From HTCC5015 sp051747425 (GTDB taxonomy: Bacteria > Pseudomonadota > Gammaproteobacteria > HTCC5015): a stretch of DNA of 64,000 bases. Below the pieces are notes generated by a model. It did no database searches, was not told where the DNA came from, and saw only the letters and a list, made by a program, of their open reading frames with translations. Numbering within the stretch: position 1 is the first letter of the stretch; the number at the start of each line of letters is the position of its first letter. This document shows positions 36,401 to 44,327 of the stretch, one piece after another. A program made the position numbers and the translations under genes. The stretch lies in contig JBNJGD010000003.1 in assembly GCA_051747425.1 (NCBI GenBank), positions 1-64,000 on the forward strand, written 5' to 3'.

Positions 36401-36605
36401 ATCCGCACCGGACGAGGATCAGGCACGACTGGAGATGACGCTGAAGATTGACCGTGCTATGAGTGAGCAGGCCCCGGCTGGTTGGAAGGGTGACGCTGCC
36501 CGGGAAAGCCAGGTGCTCAATGCGCTCTTTCCGATTATGGGGCGGGATCGTGAGGCCACGCAGGCGTTGTTTGAGCTGATCAAAAATCAGGCGGGCTACC
36601 AATGA
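33489..36605 (+). CDS. hsdR: Type I restriction enzyme endonuclease/translocase subunit HsdR
   Basis: 1038 residues, normal length. N-terminal PD-(D/E)XK nuclease with RRPDLVLY (Asp140) and IELK (154-156); superfamily 2 motor with Walker A GSGKS (286-290), DECH (387-390), FTGTPLL and the motif VI region QAICRTNR; helical C-terminal domain that binds HsdM. Translocates DNA and cuts away from the unmethylated site. ATG 33489 chosen; a TTG six bases earlier is possible. Overlaps the DUF262-DUF1524 gene by eight bases. Confidence 0.96.
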   Translation: MTNVARPERLTQNRVVDLFTDGNHPDGLGYRYLGDWHQRENNRAIEVELLRANLHERGYSEAHIAAALQKLEAAADVTGVTLYQANLRTYNLLRYGAPVQIAVGQAHETVHLIDWDHPENNDFALAEEVTLKGGHERRPDLVLYINGIAIAVIELKRSSVEIADGVRQLITNQEPIFNQGFFSTVQLLFAGSDSQGLRYGTTGTPEQFFVQWKDEEEGGALTEGTLLDRPLAQMCGKARLLELIRDFIIFDAGQKKVPRPHQYAGIKAAQARIAQREGGVIWHTQGSGKSILMVLLAKWLMEYDPEARILVVTDRDELDKQIVGVMHNAGVVGEDAPSPRITSRAQFVEKLGATTPRLLCALVHKFDPGNLKGDPPPVRGRFYVFVDECHRTQGGAMNRQMKRWLADAIFIGFTGTPLLRKDRQTTRGVFGKNIHTYKFPEAVADKVVLDLKYEARDVPQRLTSQRAIDTWFEQKTRNLNNFQKAVLRKRWANLEELMSAAERKQRIIADIIEDFSLKPRLNSDRGTAMLVVASIYDACHYLRLFQNTSFGQYCGIITSFEPNHNAISREPANSDERYKFDTYTQYVLKDGQSTKQYEDEMKRRFKEEPANCKLLIVVSKLLTGFDAPSCTYIYLDNELRDHNLFQAICRTNRLDGDDKDYGYIVDFKQMFGDVQQAIAVYSSDELDQEDGGAAENNVELKNWLDEGRKKLDTAREALKYLCEPVPPPREMEQYLHTFCGYAGNPEALDDTEVLRISFYKGTASFVRAFSAISQNLEQAGYSTREIAALNSEVAFFSEVRDAIKRHSGEELDIKPYEADMRHLINTYIQADPAEDLGAVDSYSLMELIIETGVHDAIAKKLNMRGRLSNNAVAEGIINNVRKTIIRDQLTDPRFYEQLSKLLEDLIEDWRTETVSYQQFLQRAEALVKNMAAGHGDEDTPPELVDRREAQVIYNNLPDILAASRPAHEVRESAPDEDQARLEMTLKIDRAMSEQAPAGWKGDAARESQVLNALFPIMGRDREATQALFELIKNQAGYQ

Positions 36606-37312
36606 CCGAGACCATTCAGCTGGGTGTGCTGTCGATTCAGGTCACCCGTAAGGCGATCAAAAATGTGCATCTTTCCGTGCATCCGCCCGACGGGCAGGTC
36701 ACCTTGGTCGCGCCCTCCAACACGCGTTTGGATGTGGCCCGGGCCTACGCAATCTCCAAGCTGGGCTGGATACGCGACCAACAGGCAAAGCTCAGGGAGC
36801 AGTCGCGCGAAACACCCCGACACTTTGTGGAGCGCGAGAGCCATTATCTGTGGGGCCGCCGCTACCTTTTGAATGTAATTGAGCGCGATAGCCGACCAGG
36901 GGTTTCGCTTAGTCACAAGCACATTACGCTGAGCGTTCGGCCGGGGAGCAGCCGAGAAAAGCGTGCCGAGGTGATGCACAAATGGCACAAACGCTTGCTG
37001 CATGAGGCCGTACCACCGCTGATCCGCCGGTGGGAGCCCAGGCTTGGTGTGAGAGTATCCGGCTACTATCTGCAACGCATGAAAACCAAGTGGGGCAGTT
37101 GCAATTACCGGGTCGGCAATATCCGCCTGAATACGGAGCTGGTGAAAAAACCAAAAGACTTACTTGAGTACATCATAGTCCACGAAATGGCGCACCTGAT
37201 CGAGCCTACGCACAATGAGCAGTTCGTTGCGATGCTCAATGAGCATTATCCGGGCTGGCAGGAGGCTAGAGATGAGCTAAATGCACTACCTTTGAAGGCA
37301 GAGAGTTGGTGA
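36602..37312 (+). CDS. DUF45 (YgjP-like) zinc metallopeptidase
   Basis: 236 residues. The zinc motif HEMAH lies in the C-terminal third, followed by a downstream histidine in PTHNEQF; WGSCNYRVGNIRLN before it is the DUF45/WLM-like signature. Soluble, no signal peptide. Genes of this family often follow hsdR. Four-base overlap with hsdR makes it the sixth gene of the operon. Proteolytic activity and target are not shown for this setting; turnover of the restriction complex is one possibility. Confidence 0.85.
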   Translation: MTETIQLGVLSIQVTRKAIKNVHLSVHPPDGQVTLVAPSNTRLDVARAYAISKLGWIRDQQAKLREQSRETPRHFVERESHYLWGRRYLLNVIERDSRPGVSLSHKHITLSVRPGSSREKRAEVMHKWHKRLLHEAVPPLIRRWEPRLGVRVSGYYLQRMKTKWGSCNYRVGNIRLNTELVKKPKDLLEYIIVHEMAHLIEPTHNEQFVAMLNEHYPGWQEARDELNALPLKAESW

Positions 37313-37499
37313 AATAAGATCTTCTGTGCACGAGCTTAAAATCGTGCGCCTCCCATGCATTTTTTAATCATCGAAACAGTAAAAAATTTATGGATTCAGT
37401 AACAGGTTATGTTTTAGGTTGCAGGTAAGCCTGTCAGAATAGGGCTTTCTATATTCTTAAATCATTATACGGACCTCATATGATAAAAAAGGACAGTCT

Positions 37500-37940
37500 A
37501 TGCCTCTTCGTTACATTCCCGCCCTGATTATCGTTTTGGCTCTGGCGGGCGCCAGTATTTATTTCTACCAGGTCGAGTCTTCTTATGTGGATGGAATGGA
37601 GGTTGCCTCGGGTGAGGTCGTTGGTCTCGGGAGTGGCAGTACTTCTTCCGTAACGACGAACCGGGACAAGACTACTTCCAATACCCAGGCGATTGTGGAT
37701 TTTGAGGTGAATCAGTCCACTTTTACCGTAAAGGGAAGGGCGATGGGGATGCCCGCATGGAAGGTGGGTGAGTCGGTGGAAGTCTATTACTCCAAAGCCA
37801 ATCCGGAAATAGCCAGAATCAAGCGCTGGGATGAGCTTTATTTCTTTACTTTGATCTGTGCTTTCTTTTTGATTGCCAGCCTTGTCTTCGCCGCGATTAA
37901 TTTTGCCGTCTACAAGGTAAGAGGTCGTCCACTGTCGTGA
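37500..37940 (+). CDS. DUF3592-like membrane protein
   Basis: 146 residues. A transmembrane segment at 6-23, an extracytoplasmic region with beta character (VASGEVVGLGSGS ... VDFEVNQSTFTVKGRA ... VEVYYSKANPEIARI), and a second transmembrane segment at about 113-135. This matches DUF3592, a small domain flanked by two membrane helices, of unknown role. AAGGACA precedes the ATG. The 187 bases before it are AT-rich, with a six-base-pair stem (37328-37347) after the DUF45 gene. Confidence 0.65.
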   Translation: MPLRYIPALIIVLALAGASIYFYQVESSYVDGMEVASGEVVGLGSGSTSSVTTNRDKTTSNTQAIVDFEVNQSTFTVKGRAMGMPAWKVGESVEVYYSKANPEIARIKRWDELYFFTLICAFFLIASLVFAAINFAVYKVRGRPLS

Positions 37941-38008
37941 ATGGCTGGGTGCTGTGCATTTTGTCGCGATCGTTTTTGAATTTCGATTCAGTGCAAGGCT
38001 GACTTATT

Positions 38009-38413
38009 TTGCTTTTCCTTAAGTACATTTCCGTCGTTTTTGTCGCTACTTTTTTATGCGTCTTCCTTACCAATTTTGTGTCCGGCGGGTTTTCCGGTCT
38101 TTCGGGCGATGTGGGTGTTGAAGGGGCGGTGCTGCTGCTTGTTTTGTTTGGTTTCCTTTTTTCTTTGGTGTCATTTTTTGGTTTCCTCTTTTCGGTGCTG
38201 ATTGGTGATGTGTTTTCATTGCCATTCCCCAGTATTTGGGTTGTGTTCTTTTCAGCCGTTCTCGCCTCAGTAGCTATATCCTGGGTGGGGATGGTTGGTG
38301 ACGGCGAACTCTCCCGGTTCGTTCTTTATGGCACGCCAATAGCCACTCTGGTTTATTGCGCGTCTGCGTTGTTGCAAAAGATCTTTGGTTGGCTCCGGGT
38401 GCGCTTTTCTTGA
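38009..38413 (+). CDS. Hypothetical four-helix membrane protein
   Basis: 134 residues if the TTG at 38009 is the start. Very hydrophobic, with probably four membrane helices (about 4-25, 40-66, 75-97, 105-126) and strong T-rich codon use unlike the core genes around. I recognise no family. Start codon is uncertain. Confidence 0.5.
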   Translation: MLFLKYISVVFVATFLCVFLTNFVSGGFSGLSGDVGVEGAVLLLVLFGFLFSLVSFFGFLFSVLIGDVFSLPFPSIWVVFFSAVLASVAISWVGMVGDGELSRFVLYGTPIATLVYCASALLQKIFGWLRVRFS

Positions 38414-38452
38414 CTATAATTTCTGAACTGGTTTTTTTCAGGGGAGTTTTTT

Positions 38453-38836
38453 ATGTCTATGCAACGCCACGGCCTGTCGGTGGGGATTGAACGCACCGGC
38501 GATACCTTTTTTCTCTCATTGAGTGCCCAGGGCAAGTTGACCCACGCCGACTACGAGAAGATCACGCCCATGATCGACTCGGCTCTGGAGGGCGTTAAAG
38601 ACCCCAAAGTCTACGCCCTGATCGATGGCAGTCAGCTGGAGGGTTGGGAGCCGCGTGCGGCTTGGGACGATTTCAAGCTGGGGCTCAAGCACGGTGGCGA
38701 GTTTGAGAAAATTGCCATCTACGGCCAAAAGCATTGGCAGGAAGTCCTAGCCAAGGTCGGTAGCTGGTTTATTTCCGGCGAGGTGCGCTATTTCGAAGAC
38801 GAGACCGAGGCGTTGGCCTGGCTGAATGAGGGGTAG
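38453..38836 (+). CDS. STAS/SpoIIAA-like protein (DUF3478 type)
   Basis: 127 residues, GGGGAG ribosome site. The alternating strands and helices and the stretch YALIDGSQLEGWEPRAAWDDFK ... KIAIYGQKHWQE belong to the SpoIIAA-like (DUF3478) STAS superfamily, cytoplasmic proteins thought to bind lipophilic ligands. A -10-like TATAAT sits at 38415-38420 right after the preceding gene. Function unknown. Confidence 0.8.
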   Translation: MSMQRHGLSVGIERTGDTFFLSLSAQGKLTHADYEKITPMIDSALEGVKDPKVYALIDGSQLEGWEPRAAWDDFKLGLKHGGEFEKIAIYGQKHWQEVLAKVGSWFISGEVRYFEDETEALAWLNEG

Positions 38837-38843
38837 GGCGGCG

Positions 38844-38873
38844 ATCGCCACCGTGGGGATTCACGGTGGCGAT
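38844..38873. terminator. Perfect 12-bp stem-loop between convergent genes
   Basis: ATCGCCACCGTG pairs perfectly with CACGGTGGCGAT around a six-base loop, lying 8 bases after the STAS gene and 15 bases before the end of ompW. There is no T-run on either side, so it may be a weak bidirectional terminator or an mRNA end protector. Confidence 0.5.
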
Positions 38874-38887
38874 GCGGTTCCGTTGCC

Positions 38888-39559
38888 TTAGAAGCGTCGA
38901 GCGATGCCCATCATGGCGACCACGGGGTCAATGCCTACATCCACGGTGGTGGCGGTGGCGCCGTCTACGACGACATCCGCATCGGTCTCAATATCGATGT
39001 ACCAGAGTGCGGCGTTGAAGTAGAGGTTGTCGCTGATCTTCCAGTCGGCGCCTACCTGGGCCGCCAGGCCCACGGAGTCGTCCAGATCCAGTTTGACATC
39101 GTTGGTGCCCAAGGCGGTTTTCAGCTCGCTGTCGGCCTTCTCATCAAAGAACAGCGTGTAGTTCAGACCCAGGCCCACATAGGGGCTGAAGCTGTCGGAA
39201 CCGCTGTTGGGGTAGTACTGCATGGAGACCGTGGGCGGCAGGTGCTTGGTCTCGCCAATGGCGATGCCGTCCAGGCTGCCGGTGCCGTTGATATCGTGAG
39301 TGAAGGGCAAAGAGGCCAATACTTCCACGCCCCAGTTGTCCTTGAGCATCCAGGTACCGCTGAAGCCCAGGCTGGTGCCGGCATCCACAGACACGCCGTC
39401 GTCGGTGCCCAGCACATTGGAGCTGTCGTCGTTGGGGCTGACATGAGCGGCACCGACGCGGAGAATAAAGTCGCCCTCTTGCGCGAAAGCGTTGGTCGCA
39501 CTGAGCGACAAGCTCGCGCCAATAGCGACTGCAGTAGCTGTTTTGAGAAATGATGTCAT
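38888..39559 (-). CDS. ompW: OmpW family outer membrane protein
   Basis: 223 residues. Signal peptide 1-26 (NAFAQ), then an eight-stranded barrel of OmpW type: the N-terminal FILRVGAAHVSPND, the GLNYTLFF strand and the C-terminal Phe that the Bam machinery reads. OmpW forms a narrow hydrophobic channel and is linked to anaerobic and stress adaptation in enterobacteria. GGAAGG ribosome site upstream. Two FNR/Anr-like boxes in the leader suggest oxygen control. Confidence 0.93.
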   Translation of the reverse strand: MTSFLKTATAVAIGASLSLSATNAFAQEGDFILRVGAAHVSPNDDSSNVLGTDDGVSVDAGTSLGFSGTWMLKDNWGVEVLASLPFTHDINGTGSLDGIAIGETKHLPPTVSMQYYPNSGSDSFSPYVGLGLNYTLFFDEKADSELKTALGTNDVKLDLDDSVGLAAQVGADWKISDNLYFNAALWYIDIETDADVVVDGATATTVDVGIDPVVAMMGIARRF

Positions 39560-39620
39560 GGTGGTTACCTTCCTGTCTGTTCAAGTCAGAACAAAGGTAA
39601 TCCACTTTAAACTTTAAGAC

Positions 39621-39634
39621 TTGATCTGGGTCAA
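39621..39634 (-). promoter_or_regulatory. FNR/Anr-like box upstream of ompW
   Basis: On the minus strand TTGAC-CCAG-ATCAA, one mismatch from the TTGAT-N4-ATCAA consensus, about 62 bases before the ompW start. Confidence 0.6.
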
Positions 39635-39669
39635 TCGTATTGTGCCGTAGAGACTGGTCTCGGTTTTTA

Positions 39670-39683
39670 TTGATTCAGGTCAA
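39670..39683 (-). promoter_or_regulatory. Second FNR/Anr-like box upstream of ompW
   Basis: On the minus strand TTGAC-CTGA-ATCAA, one mismatch from consensus, 49 bases (nearly five helical turns) from the first box. Confidence 0.5.
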
Positions 39684-39858
39684 GTTCGTGGTGTGCCGCT
39701 TACTCGTCTCCTGGGTAGCCAATTGGCCATCCCGATTCTGTCTTTTTGAACCAATTTTTCAGCCGTTTCGGGTGGTTGAAGGAGTGTGTCCAGATGTTAC
39801 GGTAAACATGAAATGCCCAAAAACGGGAAACGCTCGACAGCAACGGTAAGGAGTACTT

Positions 39859-40980
39859 ATGAGCCGCCCCCGACTTTTCTTCGCCGCCTTTCTGGCGGTT
39901 TCCGTCGGTTTACTGGCCGCCTGCGGCGGTGGTGGAGGCGGATCGGCCGACGACCCGGTTACTGACCCGCCCATCGATGACACCGACGACACGACGCCCC
40001 CTGCTGACAACACCCTCAGCGATGCCGAGTTGCAAGCGTCTTTCAACGAGGTGGCCGAGCAGACGGCCTTTGATGTCGAGCGCGAGATGGGCTTTCACAC
40101 CGTGGAGGCGTTCAACTGTGACGCTGATGGTGTGATCGATGTTCAGGGTGAGGGCAAGCGCCGCTTCTGTATAGTGGTCAAGGACGAGGCCGAGCGCGCC
40201 GGCGCCCCGGCGGTCAGTCCGGACGGTCTGGACTTCTATCTGGAGCTGCCGCCTGTGACACAGGCAGATTTCGAGACGGTCCTTACCCGGTTGCAGTCCG
40301 GCCAGTACGATGGCGAGGCCCTGCCATTTACCCCCGTACTCGCCGAGCGCATCGAGCGTGAAGCCGAGATTGGTTCGCTGGTGGATTTGACCTTTACAGT
40401 CGCCCAGGCCGGCTACGGTTCCTGCGATGTGAACAATGCAGCCGACGAGCCGGTGACCAGTATCGATTCTCTGAGCCGGAGTGGCGACCAACTGTCGGGC
40501 ACCTTGCCCGCCAACCTCTCCGCCGGCAGCTATCAGGCCGACTGTGAGTTCACCAATAACGACGGTACTTACCCGGGGGGCAGCTCAGAGGCCGAGGGCG
40601 TGCCTGCTGCGGCGAGTATCGAGATCACCAGCACTACCGGTAGCAAGCCAGATATTACAACATTCTATTTTGAACCGGAGAGCGCTGTCCTCAGCACGGA
40701 GGCGCGCGCAACCCTCATGGATTACGCCACTTACCTTGAAAATAATCCGGGTGTGGATGTGCGCCTTGAGGGACACGCCGACGACGGTGAAAAGGATAGC
40801 CGTGAAGAGAATATGGTTCTGGGGGAAAACCGAGCCAATGCTGTCAGGGACTTTCTGATTATTAATGGAGTTGGGCGGTCACGAGTGCAGGCCGTTTCCT
40901 ATGGTGAAGAGCGCCCGGTAGAAGAGGGCGACAGCGAGAGTGAAAAGGCCCTGAACCGGCGAGTGGAAATTTTTATGTAG
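39859..40980 (+). CDS. OmpA-family lipoprotein
   Basis: 373 residues. Lipobox LAAC with Cys22, then a Gly-rich and Asp/Pro/Thr-rich linker (23-50), an uncharacterised middle region (about 52-260) with paired cysteines, and a C-terminal OmpA peptidoglycan-binding domain (about 265-373: FYFEPESAVLS ... LEGHADD ... NRANAVRDFL ... NRRVEIF). Likely anchors the outer membrane to the wall. The middle region resembles no family I know. Confidence 0.85.
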   Translation: MSRPRLFFAAFLAVSVGLLAACGGGGGGSADDPVTDPPIDDTDDTTPPADNTLSDAELQASFNEVAEQTAFDVEREMGFHTVEAFNCDADGVIDVQGEGKRRFCIVVKDEAERAGAPAVSPDGLDFYLELPPVTQADFETVLTRLQSGQYDGEALPFTPVLAERIEREAEIGSLVDLTFTVAQAGYGSCDVNNAADEPVTSIDSLSRSGDQLSGTLPANLSAGSYQADCEFTNNDGTYPGGSSEAEGVPAAASIEITSTTGSKPDITTFYFEPESAVLSTEARATLMDYATYLENNPGVDVRLEGHADDGEKDSREENMVLGENRANAVRDFLIINGVGRSRVQAVSYGEERPVEEGDSESEKALNRRVEIFM

Positions 40981-41012
40981 AGTGGCATGTAAGGTGCCCT
41001 CCATTGGGCCGG

Positions 41013-41468
41013 CTAGCGGCTGATCAGCACCAAGCCCAGCACCATCAACGCCGCGCCGCTGAGGCGGGTAAGGTCGACGGGGTGTTGTGGCACGCCGAAC
41101 CAGCCGAAGTGGTCGATGGCCAGGGAGAGGATGATCTGGCCGACGAAGGCGCCGAGGACCATATTGGCCACGCCGATCCTGGGGATCAGCACGATGTTGG
41201 TGGTGACGAAGATGGCGCCGAGAAAGCCTCCGATGTAGAGGTAGAGCGGTTGCCCGGTGATGACCTTGAGGCTGGGCAGCTGGCTGGTGGTGGTCAGCAC
41301 CACGGCGGCGAGCAGGGCAGTGCCCACGCTGAAGGAGATCAGGGAGGCCAGAACCGGTTGCTGCAGGGCCTTGCCCAGCTGGGCGTTGATGCCGCCCTGG
41401 GTAGCCACCAGGCCGCCCGCCAATACGGCAAACAGCACCAGCAGGGATTTATCCAACGACGCGATCAC
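41013..41468 (-). CDS. DMT-superfamily membrane protein (DUF606/YdcZ-like)
   Basis: 151 residues with about five transmembrane helices, the first starting LLVLFAVLAGGLVATQGGINAQLG, typical of the DUF606 half-size drug/metabolite transporter family. Substrate unknown. Overlaps the 3' end of folE2 by 20 bases and is probably co-transcribed with it. Confidence 0.8.
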   Translation of the reverse strand: MIASLDKSLLVLFAVLAGGLVATQGGINAQLGKALQQPVLASLISFSVGTALLAAVVLTTTSQLPSLKVITGQPLYLYIGGFLGAIFVTTNIVLIPRIGVANMVLGAFVGQIILSLAIDHFGWFGVPQHPVDLTRLSGAALMVLGLVLISR

Positions 41469-42297
41469 CCCACTCGATCAGCGCGTAGGCGGAGTGGTTA
41501 TGGATGGACTCGAAGTTCTCGGACTCCACCATGACATAGGCGCAGCGCTCGTCGTCGATAAAGCGACTGGCGATGTCCCGCACCATGTCCTCGACAAACT
41601 TGGGATTGTCGTAGGCTCGCTCGGTCACATATTTCTCGTCGGGGCGCTTGAGGGTGGCCCACAGTTCACAGGGCGCCTCGGCCTCGACCACTTTGGCGAT
41701 CTCGGCAATACCGATGGCCTGGTCCAGGTTTTCGTGGCGAACGGTGATGGTCACATGGGAGCGCTGGTTGTGGGCGCCGTAGTCGGAGATTTTCTTGGAG
41801 CAGGGGCACAGGCTGGTCACCGGCACTACGACCTTACTCAGAATACGGGGCTGGCCATTGTGCAGTTCGCCGATCCACTCGACATCGTAGTCCATCAGGC
41901 TGGTCTCGCCGGAGACCGGCGCGGCCTTCTCCACAAAGAAGGGAAACTTCAGGTGGATGTGGGCGTAGTCGGCGTCCAGGCGCTGTGCCTGGGTGGTCAG
42001 CATGTCGCTGAGTTCGGCAATGCCGAAGGCCTGGCGCTGCTCGTTGAGCAGGCTGATAAAGCGCGACATGTGCGTGCCTTTCAGATCGTGGGGCAGGTCC
42101 ACATACATGCTGGCACTGGCCACGCTGGGGACGCTGTGACCGTCCTGATCGCGAACGATCATGGGGTGGCGCAGGTCCTTGATACCGACGCGGTCGATAG
42201 CCAGACGGCGGATGTCCGCGCTGCCCTGCACATCGGGAATGGTCTCGGCGGCGCAGTCGGGCAGCTCTCGGGTTTGGGGATCGAAGTCGTCGGTCAT
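41449..42297 (-). CDS. folE2: GTP cyclohydrolase FolE2 (type IB)
   Basis: 282 residues. Converts GTP to dihydroneopterin triphosphate, the first step of folate synthesis, with relaxed metal needs compared with FolE. The signature LCPCSKKISDYGAHNQRS contains Cys164/Cys166, and HNHSAYA is at the C-terminus. In many bacteria folE2 is induced by zinc shortage through Zur; no clear Zur box was recognised upstream. Confidence 0.94.
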   Translation of the reverse strand: MTDDFDPQTRELPDCAAETIPDVQGSADIRRLAIDRVGIKDLRHPMIVRDQDGHSVPSVASASMYVDLPHDLKGTHMSRFISLLNEQRQAFGIAELSDMLTTQAQRLDADYAHIHLKFPFFVEKAAPVSGETSLMDYDVEWIGELHNGQPRILSKVVVPVTSLCPCSKKISDYGAHNQRSHVTITVRHENLDQAIGIAEIAKVVEAEAPCELWATLKRPDEKYVTERAYDNPKFVEDMVRDIASRFIDDERCAYVMVESENFESIHNHSAYALIEWGDRVVG

Positions 42298-42350
42298 TGC
42301 GAGATGGTATCCGTGACGGGTGAAGAAACCGTCAAGTGGTCAAAAACGGC

Positions 42351-44243
42351 TCACGATATTAGGCTTTTTTGCGAAATATCACAATTTTGCTGCAGCCAGT
42401 CGCGTATCTGCTTCTCGATGCCGGCTGCATCCAGGCCAGCGTCGGCTAGCATTTCCTCGCGTTGGCCGTGTTCGATGTAGCGATCGGGCAAGCCGATGTT
42501 GAGCACCGGGGTGCGCACACCGGCCGCGCTCAAGTACTCATTAACGGCTGATCCGGCACCGCCGGCTACGGCGTTTTCTTCCACCGTGATCAGCAAATCG
42601 TGGGTCTCGGCCATGGCCAACACGGTGTCACCGTCCAGCGGCCGGATAAAGCGCATGTTGACCAGCGAGGCGCCGAGGTTCTCGGCCACTTCGCCACAGT
42701 CGGCGAGTACCGCGCCAAAGCCCAGCAGGGCGATGCCGCTGCCCTTGCGCCGCACTTCGGCTTTGCCGATGGGCAGGGTGTCCAGCGTCGGCTCCACCTC
42801 CACGCCGGGGCCCTTGCCGCGAGGGTAGCGCACGGCGGCGGGACCCTTGTGCTGGTAGCCGGTGCTGAGCATCTTGCGGCACTCGTTCTCGTCGGCCGGG
42901 GCCATTACCAGGGTGTTGGGCAGGCAGCGCAGGAAAGTGTAGTCAAAGCTGCCAGCGTGGGTGGGGCCGTCGGGGCCTACCAGACCGGCGCGGTCGATGG
43001 CGTAGAGCACATCGAGGTTTTGAATGTCGACATCGTGTACCGTCTGGTCGTAGGCGCGCTGCAGGAAGGTGGAGTAGATGGCCACTACCGGCTTGACGCC
43101 GTCGCAGGCCATGCCCGCGGCCAGGGTTACTGCGTGTTGCTCGGCGATGCCGACATCAAAATAGCGGTCGGGGTACTGTTTCTCGAATTCTACCAGACCG
43201 GAGCCCTCGCGCATGGCCGGGGTGATGCCGGCCAGCTTGTTGTCCTCGGCCGCCATGTCGCACAGCCACTGACCGAACACCTGGGTGTAGGTGGGGCCGG
43301 AGGGCTTGCCCGCGGGCACGATGCCCTCTTCGGGGTCGAACTGGCCGACGCCGTGGTACTTGACCTGGTCCTCCTCGGCGCGCTCGTAGCCCTTGCCCTT
43401 TTTGGTGACCACATGCAGCAGGCAGGGACCGCGAATGTCGCTGACATTGGCGATGACTTCGCGCAGGGAGTCGATGTCGTGGCCGTCTACCGGGCCGAAG
43501 TACTGAAAGCCAAAGGCCTCAAACAGGGTGCCCGGAGTGAGCATGCCTTTGACATGCTCCTCGGTGCGCCGGGCCAGCTCCTTGAGCTGGGGCATGGGCG
43601 TCAGAGCCCGTTTGCCGCTCTCGCGCACGGTGCTGTAAAAGCGGCCGGAGAGCAGTTTGGTGAAGTATTTGTTGAGCGCGCCGACATTGGGCGAGATCGA
43701 CATTTCGTTGTCGTTGAGAATGACCAGCAAATCGGCGGCCAGGTCGCCGGCGTTGTTGAGGGCTTCAAAGGCCATACCGGCGGTCATGGCGCCGTCGCCG
43801 ATGACGGCCACCGATTTGCGCCGCTCGCCATTGATCCGGGCGGCCATGGCCATGCCCAGAGCGGCGGAGATGGAGGTGCTGGAATGGCCCACGCCGAAGT
43901 TGTCGTATTCCGATTCCTTGCGCTTGGGGAAGGGCGTCAGTCCACCGTGTTTGCGGATGGTGCCCAGCTGGTCGCGGCGACCGGTGAGAATCTTGTGCGG
44001 GTAGCTTTGGTGGCCCACATCCCAGACCAGGCGGTCGTAGGGCGTGTTAAGCACATGGTGTAGGGCGATGGTCAGCTCCACGGTGCCCAGATTGGCGCCA
44101 AAGTGACCACCGCTTTTGGAAACGGACTCAATCAGATAGTTGCGCAGCTCGGCACTCAGTGGCTTGAGCTGGCTCTTGTCCAATTTTCGCAGATCGGCCG
44201 GGGCTTCGATCTGGCTCAGCAGCGGGTATTTTGAACGATTCAT
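42351..44243 (-). CDS. dxs: 1-deoxy-D-xylulose-5-phosphate synthase
   Basis: 630 residues. Thiamine-diphosphate enzyme that makes DXP from pyruvate and glyceraldehyde-3-phosphate, entry step of the MEP isoprenoid pathway. Visible: VGHQSYPHKILTGR, the ThDP/Mg motif GDGAMTAG, the catalytic region VGIAEQHAVTLAAG, and DGPTHAG. Ends in the C-terminal transketolase domain. Third gene after xseB and ispA. Confidence 0.97.
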   Translation of the reverse strand: MNRSKYPLLSQIEAPADLRKLDKSQLKPLSAELRNYLIESVSKSGGHFGANLGTVELTIALHHVLNTPYDRLVWDVGHQSYPHKILTGRRDQLGTIRKHGGLTPFPKRKESEYDNFGVGHSSTSISAALGMAMAARINGERRKSVAVIGDGAMTAGMAFEALNNAGDLAADLLVILNDNEMSISPNVGALNKYFTKLLSGRFYSTVRESGKRALTPMPQLKELARRTEEHVKGMLTPGTLFEAFGFQYFGPVDGHDIDSLREVIANVSDIRGPCLLHVVTKKGKGYERAEEDQVKYHGVGQFDPEEGIVPAGKPSGPTYTQVFGQWLCDMAAEDNKLAGITPAMREGSGLVEFEKQYPDRYFDVGIAEQHAVTLAAGMACDGVKPVVAIYSTFLQRAYDQTVHDVDIQNLDVLYAIDRAGLVGPDGPTHAGSFDYTFLRCLPNTLVMAPADENECRKMLSTGYQHKGPAAVRYPRGKGPGVEVEPTLDTLPIGKAEVRRKGSGIALLGFGAVLADCGEVAENLGASLVNMRFIRPLDGDTVLAMAETHDLLITVEENAVAGGAGSAVNEYLSAAGVRTPVLNIGLPDRYIEHGQREEMLADAGLDAAGIEKQIRDWLQQNCDISQKSLIS

Positions 44244-44327
44244 AGCGTCTTCGTATTTGGCGTAAGCCGGTCATTATCCAAATTGCCGCGCGCGGCGACA
44301 AGTGGCGCAGGTCATACCGTGCGCGGC

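Larger units (their letters stand above)
39560..39858. other. Intergenic region ompW / OmpA-like gene
   Basis: 299 bases with the two FNR-like boxes described separately and, at the right end, AAGGAG before the OmpA-like gene. No ORF of note. Confidence 0.6.

Noticed and set aside
26424..37312. Prophage or conjugative element
   Set aside because: No integrase, transposase, phage structural or transfer genes, and no tRNA-derived attachment repeats seen.
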